From the NCBI GenBank assembly GCA_904420445.1, contig CAJFVJ010000003.1:615998-679997 (forward strand): 64,000 nt of DNA, read 5' to 3'. The position numbers were made by a program, and so were the translations under genes. Of this stretch, positions 6,869 to 15,568 are shown one piece after another. The stretch is from Candidatus Adamsella avium (GTDB lineage: Bacteria > Cyanobacteriota > Vampirovibrionia > Gastranaerophilales > CAJFVJ01). Numbering within the stretch: the stretch's first letter is position 1; every line of letters starts with the position of its first letter. The notes under the pieces are model-generated. The model made no database searches. It worked only from the letters and a program-made list of their open reading frames with translations, and was not told the DNA's origin.

Positions 6869-9379
6869 ATGAAAAACAGACTATTATCCAACACCCTTAT
6901 CAAAACAGCCCTGTTCATCGGGCTGTTTGTGCTGCACTTATCTTATGCAAACGCAATCTCAACTACAGGCATAAGCGCCCAAACGGAAGATTCGATGTAT
7001 TTGAACAACAACATCAACAGTGCTCAGCTGATTAACCAGAAAATCGAAGAAGAAAAAATTCAACAAGTAAATGCTCTGAAAGACCAAAACCAGAGCCCCA
7101 TCGAAAAAATCTTCTCATCTGACATAAACACAATGCAGGCAGGCTCATCTGATGTGAACACGGTCATTCTCAAACAAATCGGCTATGACTTCTTCCAAAA
7201 TGTTTCAACTTCAGGCATGGGCAAATACGACGGCACTTACAAACTAAACATCGGAGAAAAAGTTAAAGTTTATCTCTGGGGTGACTCGGTCGATGTCCTC
7301 TCTCTCAACGGAAGCTCTCTTATCTCACCTGTTGCTGATGTTCAGGTTGACTCTCAAGGGAACCTCTTTGTCCCGGGAATCGGTGAAACAAAAGCAGACG
7401 GATACAGCGTTGCTGATGTTGAGAAATCTCTACAGACAATGGCAAGCAGAAAATTTTCAAACATAAAAGTCAGAATATCTGTTTCCGACCAGTCTGATTT
7501 TGCCGTATTTGTTTACGGATATGTAAATAAACCCGGAAAAGTTGCCGTAGGGCATAACTCATCAATAATAGAAGCCCTCGCAGCTGCAGGCGGCGTAAAT
7601 AAAAGCGGCTCTCTCAGAAACATTACCTACACTTCATCATCAGGTCAAAAACAAAAAGTTGACCTCTACGAAACAATTTTCAGAGGGAAAGACAGCAATA
7701 TAAGACTGCGCCCCAATGACAGAATTTTTGTCGGCAACATAGGTTCTGTCATCGCTATCAAAAACGGAGTTAAAATTCCGGGCATCTACGAACTTTCGCC
7801 ATCAGAAAATATCTGGAATATCATAAGCTACGCAGGTGGTCTGCTCCCTTCAACCGATAAGAGCGTTCTGAACGTCAGGACTTATAACTCACAAACAGGC
7901 GAAAGAACCTCAAAAGACATTCAAAAAGATGCTTTTGCTTCAACAAAACTCTCTAACGGAGATATTGTTGAATTTCGGGAACTCTACGGAAAAGCGGAAA
8001 ACTTTATAACTCTCGAAGGTAACGTTAAACAACCTGCCATATTCGAATACAAAGAAGGAATGAAACTATCTGACATCCTCAAAGATAAAAATGACCTGCA
8101 AGAGGAAACGTTCATCTATCAGGCGGTCATCAAAAGAATTGACGGCGACGGACAACAGGTCAAAGTCATACCGGTATCTCTCGAGGACTTCTTCAACGGC
8201 GGGAATAACCCTTCTCTTGAACCGAGAGATGTCATCACTGTCTATAAATCAACAAACACCAACTTCATCGAAGTCTACGGCTGCATAGACAAACCAAAAC
8301 AAATTCCTTATACGGAAAATCTTACTCTCAAAGATGTTCTCGCTGATATACAGTTCATCGTTTCAGCAAACTCTGATGCAAACATCAAAGATGTCAACAA
8401 CAACGAAGAATTACCGGCAGAAGAACCTGCTGCAGACAGCGAAAACACAAAAATGGCAATAGCTGCATCAACAAGCAGTGTACTTCTGCCATCATCAAAT
8501 GTTGCGGTTGAAATTACCGATAAAGACCAAAATACAAAAACATACTATCTCTACGACATCTTTATCCAAACAGATCAAACAAAAAGCATAAAAATTAACC
8601 CTTACGACAAAATAATGTTCAGACCTCTTCGTGAAAACGAAATAATCAAAACGGTAAAAGTATCCGGCTTTGTCAACAAACCGGGTGTCTATCGTTTTGT
8701 AGAAGGAAAAAAGCTAGCAGATATGATAGAACAAGCAGGCGGACTTGATGATGAAGCTGACCTGAGAGGGATTGTATTTACCCGTGCCTCGCTTGCAAAC
8801 AAATCAAGAAAAATGGTCGAAGAGAAAAACATGAAAGACATCAAACTTATCCAGGGGCAGATGGCAAGTAATCTTCGTCCAACACAGGATGACACCGAGG
8901 CAAGAATGCAGATGATGAAAGATATCGAAGAAGATAACCAGAATATCTCTTCTCAGCTGTTTGGGCGTATCGCTCTTGACATAAAAAACAACGACCTCTC
9001 TAAAATCAAAAAAGACCAGAATATCGAAATTCAAGACGGTGACGAAATTTTTATTCCCAAAGAATCAAACCACGTTACTGTAATAGGCGAAGTCTATAAC
9101 GAAACCTCTTTCCTCTACAAAGACGGTAAAAAAGCAGGCTATTACATCAAAATGGGCGGCGGTTACACTCCAAACGCAAGAAGAACAAAAATATACAAAA
9201 TCGGAGTGAACGGAAGGGCAAAAAGGACTCACCTGCTCACATCAAATTCAATTGAACCAGGTGATACAATTGTCATTCCACGAAAAATCAGAGGAAACGA
9301 CTGGGTAGATATGGTTACAAAATCACTCCAGACAATAGTCGGAATGCTATCATCAGTCTTTATTCTCGCAAAAATCTAA
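6869..9379 (+). CDS. Wza-like polysaccharide export protein with multiple SLBB domains
   Basis: 836 residues, roughly twice the usual Wza length. It has an N-terminal signal peptide (residues 7-29) and a Poly_export domain with YKLNIGEKVKVYLWG near 125-140. A series of SLBB-type modules follows, each with the VFVYGYVNKPGKV-, IKNGVKIPGIYEL-, VSGFVNKPGVYRF- or VTVIGEVYNETSF-like pattern. A hydrophobic C-terminus ends it (VDMVTKSLQTIVGMLSSVFILAKI). There is no lipobox. The family forms or lines the periplasmic/outer-membrane export channel for capsule or exopolysaccharide. GAGAGAGGAC lies just before the ATG. Partner functions are further along the window (WbaP-like, Wzx-like, Wzz-like). Confidence 0.88.
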   Translation: MKNRLLSNTLIKTALFIGLFVLHLSYANAISTTGISAQTEDSMYLNNNINSAQLINQKIEEEKIQQVNALKDQNQSPIEKIFSSDINTMQAGSSDVNTVILKQIGYDFFQNVSTSGMGKYDGTYKLNIGEKVKVYLWGDSVDVLSLNGSSLISPVADVQVDSQGNLFVPGIGETKADGYSVADVEKSLQTMASRKFSNIKVRISVSDQSDFAVFVYGYVNKPGKVAVGHNSSIIEALAAAGGVNKSGSLRNITYTSSSGQKQKVDLYETIFRGKDSNIRLRPNDRIFVGNIGSVIAIKNGVKIPGIYELSPSENIWNIISYAGGLLPSTDKSVLNVRTYNSQTGERTSKDIQKDAFASTKLSNGDIVEFRELYGKAENFITLEGNVKQPAIFEYKEGMKLSDILKDKNDLQEETFIYQAVIKRIDGDGQQVKVIPVSLEDFFNGGNNPSLEPRDVITVYKSTNTNFIEVYGCIDKPKQIPYTENLTLKDVLADIQFIVSANSDANIKDVNNNEELPAEEPAADSENTKMAIAASTSSVLLPSSNVAVEITDKDQNTKTYYLYDIFIQTDQTKSIKINPYDKIMFRPLRENEIIKTVKVSGFVNKPGVYRFVEGKKLADMIEQAGGLDDEADLRGIVFTRASLANKSRKMVEEKNMKDIKLIQGQMASNLRPTQDDTEARMQMMKDIEEDNQNISSQLFGRIALDIKNNDLSKIKKDQNIEIQDGDEIFIPKESNHVTVIGEVYNETSFLYKDGKKAGYYIKMGGGYTPNARRTKIYKIGVNGRAKRTHLLTSNSIEPGDTIVIPRKIRGNDWVDMVTKSLQTIVGMLSSVFILAKI

Positions 9380-9391
9380 GAAATAACAATA

Positions 9392-9507
9392 TCATTCCGA
9401 GCTTTAGCGGAGAATCTCAATAATGTTAAAGATGCTTCGCTTACGCTCAGCATGACATATCCTCAAGGTCACTCTGAGCACAGCGAAGAGTCTATGACTT
9501 CTGCATG
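9392..9507. repeat. Degenerate copy of dispersed intergenic repeat
   Basis: Between the export gene and tRNA-Thr. It contains phrases such as TTCGCTTACGCTCAG and two CATTCCGAG/CACTCTGAG starts that match the repeats at 38.4-38.9 kb and 45.8-46.1 kb. Short and eroded; non-coding. Confidence 0.6.
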
Positions 9508-9562
9508 AGTGCACATCAAAAGTTATCCGTAAAAATATTTTTGTGATATATTTAAACCATAA

Positions 9563-9635
9563 GCCGATATAGCTCAGCTGGTAGAGCATTCGATTCGTAA
9601 TCGAAAGGTCGTGGGTTCGAACCCCATTATCGGCT
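9563..9635 (+). tRNA. tRNA-Thr (anticodon CGU)
   Basis: Acceptor stem 9563-9569/9628-9634, standard D-arm (TAGCTCAGCTGGTAGAGCA), and anticodon stem 9589-9593/9601-9605 with anticodon CGT at 9596-9598. The T-loop TTCGAAC is present. The body closely resembles other bacterial tRNA-Thr(CGU) genes. The discriminator is U and CCA is not encoded. A restriction-modification cassette begins 20 bp downstream on the opposite strand. Confidence 0.96.
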
Positions 9636-9654
9636 TATTTTGAAAAGTTAAAGC

Positions 9655-10179
9655 TTAGTTATCTACAGGCAAACCAAGTCTTTGCAAGGGAATATAATTA
9701 AAATAATAATCACATCCAACGCTGTGAATATAAGCTAAAACATCTTTATATTCGGGTTTCTTGAACCAATCATTAAGAATATAAATATATTCCACTTCAA
9801 AATTCAATGAAGCAAGCAGTCTTTTATATTGTTTCTTTTTAAAGTCGCATGTTTGAAGTTTTTCATCAACAGAACCGCCAACCTGCTGGTATTTACATTC
9901 GATAATATAAAAAGTATTATTTAAAATTACGTATATAGAGTCATCCGGTAACAATTTCTTTGACAGATAATCTTTCCAATTTACCTTATTTCTTTCTAAA
10001 AACTTATAAAGATCATATTTTACAAAAATCATACCAACTAATTTATCTTTATAAAAAACATTATTATCATTGTCTACTCTATAGTTTTTAACTTCATTTA
10101 GCAAAGTTTTTAAATCTGCTTTACTTTCAAATACCAGACCTGTTGTTGTATTGCCACCGCCAATCCCATTTTTAATCAT
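9655..10179 (-). CDS. Type II restriction endonuclease, PD-(D/E)xK fold
   Basis: 174 residues. A PD-(D/E)xK nuclease core is visible: Pro78-Asp79 ... Glu94-Cys95-Lys96 within IIECKYQQV, followed by GGSVDEKLQT, a stretch common in type II restriction enzymes. The N-terminus has GIGGGNTTTGLVFE, also typical of such enzymes. It is much shorter than the DpnII/MboI nuclease (about 290 residues), so GATC specificity should not be assumed. It overlaps the upstream adenine methylase by 8 bp and is the last gene of the three-gene operon. Identification as the nuclease rests on motif plus context. Confidence 0.8.
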   Translation of the reverse strand: MIKNGIGGGNTTTGLVFESKADLKTLLNEVKNYRVDNDNNVFYKDKLVGMIFVKYDLYKFLERNKVNWKDYLSKKLLPDDSIYVILNNTFYIIECKYQQVGGSVDEKLQTCDFKKKQYKRLLASLNFEVEYIYILNDWFKKPEYKDVLAYIHSVGCDYYFNYIPLQRLGLPVDN

Positions 10180-11071
10180 AATTTTTTACTAAAACCTCTG
10201 TAATTTTTCCTCTACCATTTGCATCTGCGTTAACTGCCCGAGAAGCCCATACTTTCTTAATTGTATATTTTGTATACAGTTTGTTGATAAATTCTGTATC
10301 AGAATTTGAAAGTAAAAAACTTACACCAATATTATCAAGCTCATCGCATAGCTCTTTGAGTTTAAATTGCATATCAACATCAAATCCGTCTTTTGTATAA
10401 GATGTAAAACTCGATGTTTTGCTCAATGGGGCATAGGGTGGATCCAAATATACAAAATCGCCCTTCTCAACTTTTGTCAAAATATCTGAAAAATCAGCAC
10501 ATTTTATTTCTGTTTGTTTTAATAGTTTTGAGCAGTTTCTTAAATTTATTTCATCAACAATTCTTGGATTTTCATAATTACCAAAAGGAACATTAAATTG
10601 ACCTTTAGAGTTTACTCTATATAAACCGTTAAAACAAGTTCTGTTAAGATATATAAAACGACTTGCTTTTTTAATATTGGAGAGTTTTTCATATTTTGAC
10701 GTCCTGTCCATATTCCGAATTTTCAGAAAATATTCTTTGGTTATTTTGTGTTTATTTAAATCAATAATAAGTTCATCAACACTATCACGAACCGTAGAAT
10801 ATAAATTCATAAGCTCTTCATTCTGGTCTGAAATATAAGCGTTATCTGGATGCAACTCAAAAAATAATGCACCGCCTCCTACAAACGGCTCAAAATATCT
10901 GTTATAAGATTTTGGCATATTTTTCAACAACTCGTGCATCAACTGCCGTTTACCGCCTACCCATTTAACAATAGGGTATGTTTTCTGTTCATTCTCTTCA
11001 AATTTTTCAGAACTGCATTTTGTTTTTTTTAAAACAGATTCAATTTTTACTTTTTTTACAGCTGTAGCCAT
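10172..11071 (-). CDS. D12-class (Dam/DpnM-like) DNA adenine-N6 methyltransferase
   Basis: 299 residues. Class-alpha order: SAM-binding motifs first (VKWVGGKRQL near residue 35, FEPFVGGGALFF near 60), then catalytic DPPY (DPPYAPLSKTSSF near 210). The central region with SRFIYLNRTCFNGLYR is the D12 target-recognition region seen in Dam, DpnM and MboI.M1. It methylates adenine in double-stranded DNA to protect the host. The start codon overlaps the upstream stop by one base (TAATG), implying translational coupling with the second methyltransferase. Confidence 0.93.
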   Translation of the reverse strand: MATAVKKVKIESVLKKTKCSSEKFEENEQKTYPIVKWVGGKRQLMHELLKNMPKSYNRYFEPFVGGGALFFELHPDNAYISDQNEELMNLYSTVRDSVDELIIDLNKHKITKEYFLKIRNMDRTSKYEKLSNIKKASRFIYLNRTCFNGLYRVNSKGQFNVPFGNYENPRIVDEINLRNCSKLLKQTEIKCADFSDILTKVEKGDFVYLDPPYAPLSKTSSFTSYTKDGFDVDMQFKLKELCDELDNIGVSFLLSNSDTEFINKLYTKYTIKKVWASRAVNADANGRGKITEVLVKNYD

Positions 11072-11865
11072 TATACTTCTTTCTTTGATAAGAGTTGTTC
11101 AAATCTTTTTACAGACAGCGACAAGTATTCCTGTTCTATATCAATACCTATAAATTTTCTCCCTAACATTAATGCCATTATACCAGTAGTTGAACTTCCT
11201 GTGAATGGATCCAAAATTAAATCATCCCTGTTGGTTGATGATAGAATTATTCGTCTTAATAATTCTAAAGGCTTCTGGGTAGGATGCTTTCCAAAAACTT
11301 TTTCCGAAGTTTTTGGGGTTCCAATAGCCCATACTGAACGCATTTGTTTCTTCGGCTTTTTGAGAAAATCTTCTTCCCAACTTCCGTTTTTCATTACTTC
11401 ATAGTTAAAAATATGTTTTGAATTATTATCTTTTTTTGCCCATATAATAGTTTCATGACTCGCAGTAAAATATCTACAGCTCATATTTGGAGAAGCATTA
11501 GGCTTAAACCAGCAAATATCATTCAAAATCTTAAAACCAGATTGTTGAAGAACAAATCCACAAGCATAAATTGAATGATATGTACCTGATATCCATATTG
11601 TTCCATTTGGTTTTAATACTCTTTTGCATGCATTTATCCATTTTTTATGGAATTCAAAATCTTCATCTATTCCAAGACTTTTATCCCAACTTCCTTTATT
11701 TACTGAAACAATTTTCCCGGAATGGCAGGTTATTCCATCATTTGAAAGTTTATAAGGAGGATCTGCAAAGATCATATCTACAGATTCCTTCTCTAAATTA
11801 TCCAAAATTTCAAGGTTATTGCCACAAAATAGCTGGACATTACCTTTTTCATAATATCTTTGCAT
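11071..11865 (-). CDS. Class-beta DNA methyltransferase (DpnA-like)
   Basis: 264 residues. The catalytic motif comes first (FADPPYKLSNDG near residue 33) and the SAM-binding motif near the C-terminus (LDPFTGSSTTGIMALMLGRKF). This is the class-beta arrangement of N6-adenine/N4-cytosine methyltransferases. HPTQKPLELLRR is also conserved in that group. First gene of the R-M operon. Two methyltransferases of different class with one nuclease is the layout of DpnII-like systems and of systems for asymmetric sites; which applies here is open. Confidence 0.92.
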   Translation of the reverse strand: MQRYYEKGNVQLFCGNNLEILDNLEKESVDMIFADPPYKLSNDGITCHSGKIVSVNKGSWDKSLGIDEDFEFHKKWINACKRVLKPNGTIWISGTYHSIYACGFVLQQSGFKILNDICWFKPNASPNMSCRYFTASHETIIWAKKDNNSKHIFNYEVMKNGSWEEDFLKKPKKQMRSVWAIGTPKTSEKVFGKHPTQKPLELLRRIILSSTNRDDLILDPFTGSSTTGIMALMLGRKFIGIDIEQEYLSLSVKRFEQLLSKKEV

Positions 11866-11967
11866 AGATGAATTATATTACAAAATCTAATTTCAAACCA
11901 TAAATTTTATGCTTCAAAAAACTTTATAGACAGTTCAAAAAAAGTCTTTTGCGGCTTTATATTGAAT

Positions 11968-12903
11968 ATGAACATCTTATTTCCTCAAATAAAAATTCCC
12001 ATTTCTCAGGCGCCTCTCGCAGACAAAAGCAGGAACTCCCGTTCTTTATCTTTTGGCGGCTGGTCTGACATTTTTCTTCCAAGCAAGCGTTTGCAGAGCT
12101 GCAGAAATGTCGAAAAATTTTTGAAGACAGTCAAAAAAGTCACCCCTAATGAATACAAAAAACTTTCTGACGAACAACTCAAAGACTTTTTTTATTATAA
12201 TCTTGATGATAATCTGCAAATTGCCGTTGAAGATAATCTTGCCGTTGCTCTGCCTCTCAAAGATTTTCTGGATAGAAAATACGGAAAAGACAAATATATC
12301 TTTGTATCAATAGGTTCATCACCATCCCCAATAGGAAGAATATTCGAATTTAGCGGGGTTGAAACAAAGTATCTGCCGATATCAGACTTGATGTATGCTG
12401 ATAAATATCAAGATATAGTCAAAAGCGCCGGATTTGAGGATTATGAAAAATTTTTGAAAGAGCAGGGAATATCAAAAAAGAATCTGGAAAGACATAAAAA
12501 AACTTTTGTATTCTATGATTACACATCCTCAGGACATTCATTGAGTTTATTTAAAGATTTGATGATGTATCATTTAAACCTGCCTGAAGATAAGGTCGAT
12601 TTCCGCAGTTTGAATGAAGATCTTTATTATTGCTGTGCTAAAAAAGAAAAACCTCTCAACCGGTTTGATGAAGAAAGCTCGAATAAAGATTTCGCTGATG
12701 ATTATATAATGCAGTATCTGGCTGATTCTCATGCAGAATATTTCGGAGGAATAAGGCATCTTAGTTGCAGAATGCTGTCAAATATCGCAGAATGTAAGAT
12801 TTATTCAAATGATACATCAAAAATTTACAACCTGTACGTTATGCACAGACTCGAAGAGATGGGAATATTGAAAAACAACCCGAAGAATAGAAAATCTTTG
12901 TAG
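11968..12903 (+). CDS. Motif protein, tandem paralogue A (possible phosphoribosyltransferase-like fold)
   Basis: 311 residues from ATG 11968 (a TTG six bases earlier is also open). It is clearly paralogous to the next gene: shared blocks include VALPLKDFLD, the KYGKDKYIFVSIG region, FSGVETKYLPISDL and KKTFVFYDYTSSGHSL. The N-terminal 28 residues are Ser/Arg-rich and end in SFGG (residues 28-31). The FYDYTSSGHSL block resembles a PRPP-binding loop (hydrophobic strand, acidic residue, T/S-S-G), but has one acidic residue instead of two. A PRTase-like fold is only a suggestion. No signal peptide or membrane segment. Confidence 0.7.
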   Translation: MNILFPQIKIPISQAPLADKSRNSRSLSFGGWSDIFLPSKRLQSCRNVEKFLKTVKKVTPNEYKKLSDEQLKDFFYYNLDDNLQIAVEDNLAVALPLKDFLDRKYGKDKYIFVSIGSSPSPIGRIFEFSGVETKYLPISDLMYADKYQDIVKSAGFEDYEKFLKEQGISKKNLERHKKTFVFYDYTSSGHSLSLFKDLMMYHLNLPEDKVDFRSLNEDLYYCCAKKEKPLNRFDEESSNKDFADDYIMQYLADSHAEYFGGIRHLSCRMLSNIAECKIYSNDTSKIYNLYVMHRLEEMGILKNNPKNRKSL

Positions 12904-12961
12904 ATAGTGTTCAAAAACTTTCTTGACGGCATTACTTATATAATGTAAGGAATGGTGATGC

Positions 12962-13912
12962 ATGAAAATTTTCTTCAATTCAGCGATAAAAAGTACTTTT
13001 TATCCATATTATTCAAGCCAAAAGACGAAATTTTCCAATACCTCATTTTGCGGATTAACAACGGATAAGTTTGAACGAAGCAAAGAGGTATCGAATTATC
13101 AAAAAGCAAAAAATTTGCTGTCTTCGACAAAAAAAATTACCCCTCTTGAATATAGAAAACTTACACCTGCCCAAATTAGTGCGGTAAACAACTATGAAAC
13201 TAAAGAAGCAGTTGATGATAACATTGCAGTAGCGCTGCCGCTCAAAGATTTTTTGGATAAAAAATACGGAAAAGATAAATATGTCTTTGTCTCTATCGGG
13301 ACATCACCGGCACCTCTCGGCAGAGTGTTTGAATTCAGCGGTGTTGAAACGAAATATCTTCCTATTTCAGACTTGAGGTATTCAACAGGGTATCGGGATG
13401 TTGTTGAGGCTGAATATTTTTATGATTATGAAAAATTTTTGGAAGAGCAGGGAATATCCAAGAAGAATATTGAAGACAGCAAAAAAACTTTTGTATTCTA
13501 TGATTTTACAGCATCCGGAAAAACTCTGAGAATTTTCAGGGATTTAATGTTGAAACACCTTGGGCTGCCTGAAAAACAGACAGATTTCAGGAGTTTGAAC
13601 GAGGATATTTTAGCTTTGAGAGATGAAATAAGAAAAATTAAACCTGATGTAATAACTGACCGGAAATTGTTAAAAAAATTCAACATCAAAGATCCGAGTT
13701 TTGCAAATTCTTATATCGGAAATTATCTTGCTTTTTCCGAGGCATCTAAATACGGAGGAATTGCTCATCTTGACTATAGAAACTTTTATCAACTTAATGA
13801 TGCAAAGAATTTTGAGAGTAAATCAGCAAAAATTTATAATCTGATTTTGATTGATGAACTTTCAAAAAGAGGTCAGCTTAAGCAAGTTTCTGCAAACTCA
13901 CATTGTTTGTAG
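12962..13912 (+). CDS. Motif protein, tandem paralogue B
   Basis: 316 residues, paralogous to the preceding gene over almost the whole length. Blocks DKYVFVSIGTSPAPLGR, FEFSGVETKYLPISDL and KTFVFYDFTASGKTL align without large gaps. SFCG falls at residues 28-31, the same distance from the start as SFGG in its twin. The upstream sequences are also similar (GTTCAAAAA...CTT...GGC...TTATAT), consistent with tandem duplication including the promoter. TATAAT lies at 12939-12944. The 3' end overlaps the convergent gene by 35 bp. Function unknown. Confidence 0.72.
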   Translation: MKIFFNSAIKSTFYPYYSSQKTKFSNTSFCGLTTDKFERSKEVSNYQKAKNLLSSTKKITPLEYRKLTPAQISAVNNYETKEAVDDNIAVALPLKDFLDKKYGKDKYVFVSIGTSPAPLGRVFEFSGVETKYLPISDLRYSTGYRDVVEAEYFYDYEKFLEEQGISKKNIEDSKKTFVFYDFTASGKTLRIFRDLMLKHLGLPEKQTDFRSLNEDILALRDEIRKIKPDVITDRKLLKKFNIKDPSFANSYIGNYLAFSEASKYGGIAHLDYRNFYQLNDAKNFESKSAKIYNLILIDELSKRGQLKQVSANSHCL

Positions 13913-15485
13913 CCATATTTTGTTTTGCAGCATTTGACATACAGAGAGAACCGACTAAACCTGATGAATAAATAGCGGCTTTTGAACTTATAGAAAATAC
14001 TGTATTGAGTAAAAATCTATCTAAAAGTTTGTCACCTTTTATTCCGATAAAAAGAGGGAGGTTTAGCAGATTGAGCTTTCCCTTCTCTTCCATATATGTT
14101 TGAATAAGGTTTTCATGCATATCATTGCCATGGCTTAGAGGAAAGAAAGATTTGTCTATGAGGAATGTTTTTGTTTCTTTATCAAAAGCTCCGAAAGCAG
14201 TAAAGAGAATTCCGTTTTGCTTCCCTATAATTATCTGTTGTTTGCCGTTTTTTGATGGAAGTATCACCCCTTTTTCAAAAGCTTTTTGAGCCATCTCTTT
14301 CATTCTCTCATCAGAACAGACAAATTTGCCGCCCAGCAGATTATCAACAGGAGATGAGTTCATATCAATACGTTCAAAAAAGTCGGAAGATTTTAGAACA
14401 TCTTTGGAGAAATAACGTTTTTTCAGCAACTTTTTGAATTTTTCGAAAGATTCTTTCGAGTGAAACCTCTCAAAATCTATGTTTTTTGAGTTCAGCAAAT
14501 TTCTTGTATCATCACTCATATTTTGGATTGTTAATATACCTTTAGAATTCTTCAATAAAGAACAAATATCTTTGAATGAAAAACTTGATATACTATTTTT
14601 TCTGTTAAACAACTGTCTGAACATATCTTTTGTTTTATCATCAAGAGGAGCATTCATATAGACTGTTTTGTGAAGTATTCCGCAATCTGCATTTTTTCTG
14701 TACAAAATATCCCAGATACCATTGTTCATAGGGTCTTGTATAACTTCAAGAATTTCTCCGTTTGGTTTTATTTCATTCAATCTTCCTAAAAAACTGCCCA
14801 TCTCTTCTGCATCTTTAGGCGGAGTGATATCTATTGTCTTTGACGGGTTATTCATTATTCTTTTGAATAACTTTTTATTTGCTTTTTTGACATCTGCCGA
14901 ACATAAGTCTTTGAATATTGCAAGATTATCTCCGGATATTTCTTGTCCGATATAAACAATTTTTTCAGCTGTTTCACCGTCTTTTATATATTTTATGTTG
15001 AACATCTGATTTGAGTCGGGATGTATTGTTATGCTAAGAATAGAGTTAGAAGTTTTTTGAGGAAAAAACGCTTTGATGAATGCGCTCATTTCATGAGCCC
15101 CGTAGACTCCATCTTTGTTAAGTCCGTTTATGTTTTTTGTTTTAGCTCTGAAGTGGTCGAACGCTTCATCGCTTATTTGAACATTTATTTTGTTCAAGTT
15201 TCTGTACTCTCTGATGAGTTTTGCAGGAATACTCTGAGACTCACTTGTCCATACAGATAATTTTTGTACGCCTTTTGATAGTTTTCCCGTTCTGAATAAC
15301 ATAAGCGCACCGCCTAATAGCAAAATACTTGACGCACTAGCAATCAATGCTGTTTTAATGGTCTTTTGCCTAAATTCTTGTCTCTGTTCTTCAGATATAT
15401 TATTTAGAGCATTAATATTTTTTAAATACGGAATTTTTGAAACAGGCAAAATGGTCTGTATGTTATTAACACCGGTGATACTCAT
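13878..15485 (-). CDS. Orphan membrane-anchored protein
   Basis: 535 residues with one clear transmembrane segment near residues 46-66 (TALIASASSILLLGGALMLF) after a short N-terminal region. The large remainder is soluble, lysine-rich and of mixed alpha/beta character. A second hydrophobic stretch near the C-terminus (about 500-520, AAIYSSGLVGSLCMSNAA) could be membrane-associated. No family recognised. It ends inside the 3' end of the convergent paralogue B. Its position beside the two motif proteins suggests a lineage-specific cluster. Confidence 0.72.
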   Translation of the reverse strand: MSITGVNNIQTILPVSKIPYLKNINALNNISEEQRQEFRQKTIKTALIASASSILLLGGALMLFRTGKLSKGVQKLSVWTSESQSIPAKLIREYRNLNKINVQISDEAFDHFRAKTKNINGLNKDGVYGAHEMSAFIKAFFPQKTSNSILSITIHPDSNQMFNIKYIKDGETAEKIVYIGQEISGDNLAIFKDLCSADVKKANKKLFKRIMNNPSKTIDITPPKDAEEMGSFLGRLNEIKPNGEILEVIQDPMNNGIWDILYRKNADCGILHKTVYMNAPLDDKTKDMFRQLFNRKNSISSFSFKDICSLLKNSKGILTIQNMSDDTRNLLNSKNIDFERFHSKESFEKFKKLLKKRYFSKDVLKSSDFFERIDMNSSPVDNLLGGKFVCSDERMKEMAQKAFEKGVILPSKNGKQQIIIGKQNGILFTAFGAFDKETKTFLIDKSFFPLSHGNDMHENLIQTYMEEKGKLNLLNLPLFIGIKGDKLLDRFLLNTVFSISSKAAIYSSGLVGSLCMSNAAKQNMATNNVSLQKLA

Positions 15486-15568
15486 TTAATTTGTATATTC
15501 CTGAATAAATCGGACTATACAAATTTAAATATCACTGAAAGATAGATATTGACAGTTTATTAAGAAAA

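Noticed and set aside
12923-12944. TTGACG and TATAAT as a promoter of paralogue B
   Set aside because: Only 10 bp lie between the boxes, too short for a sigma-70 promoter; only the -10 was kept as a hint.
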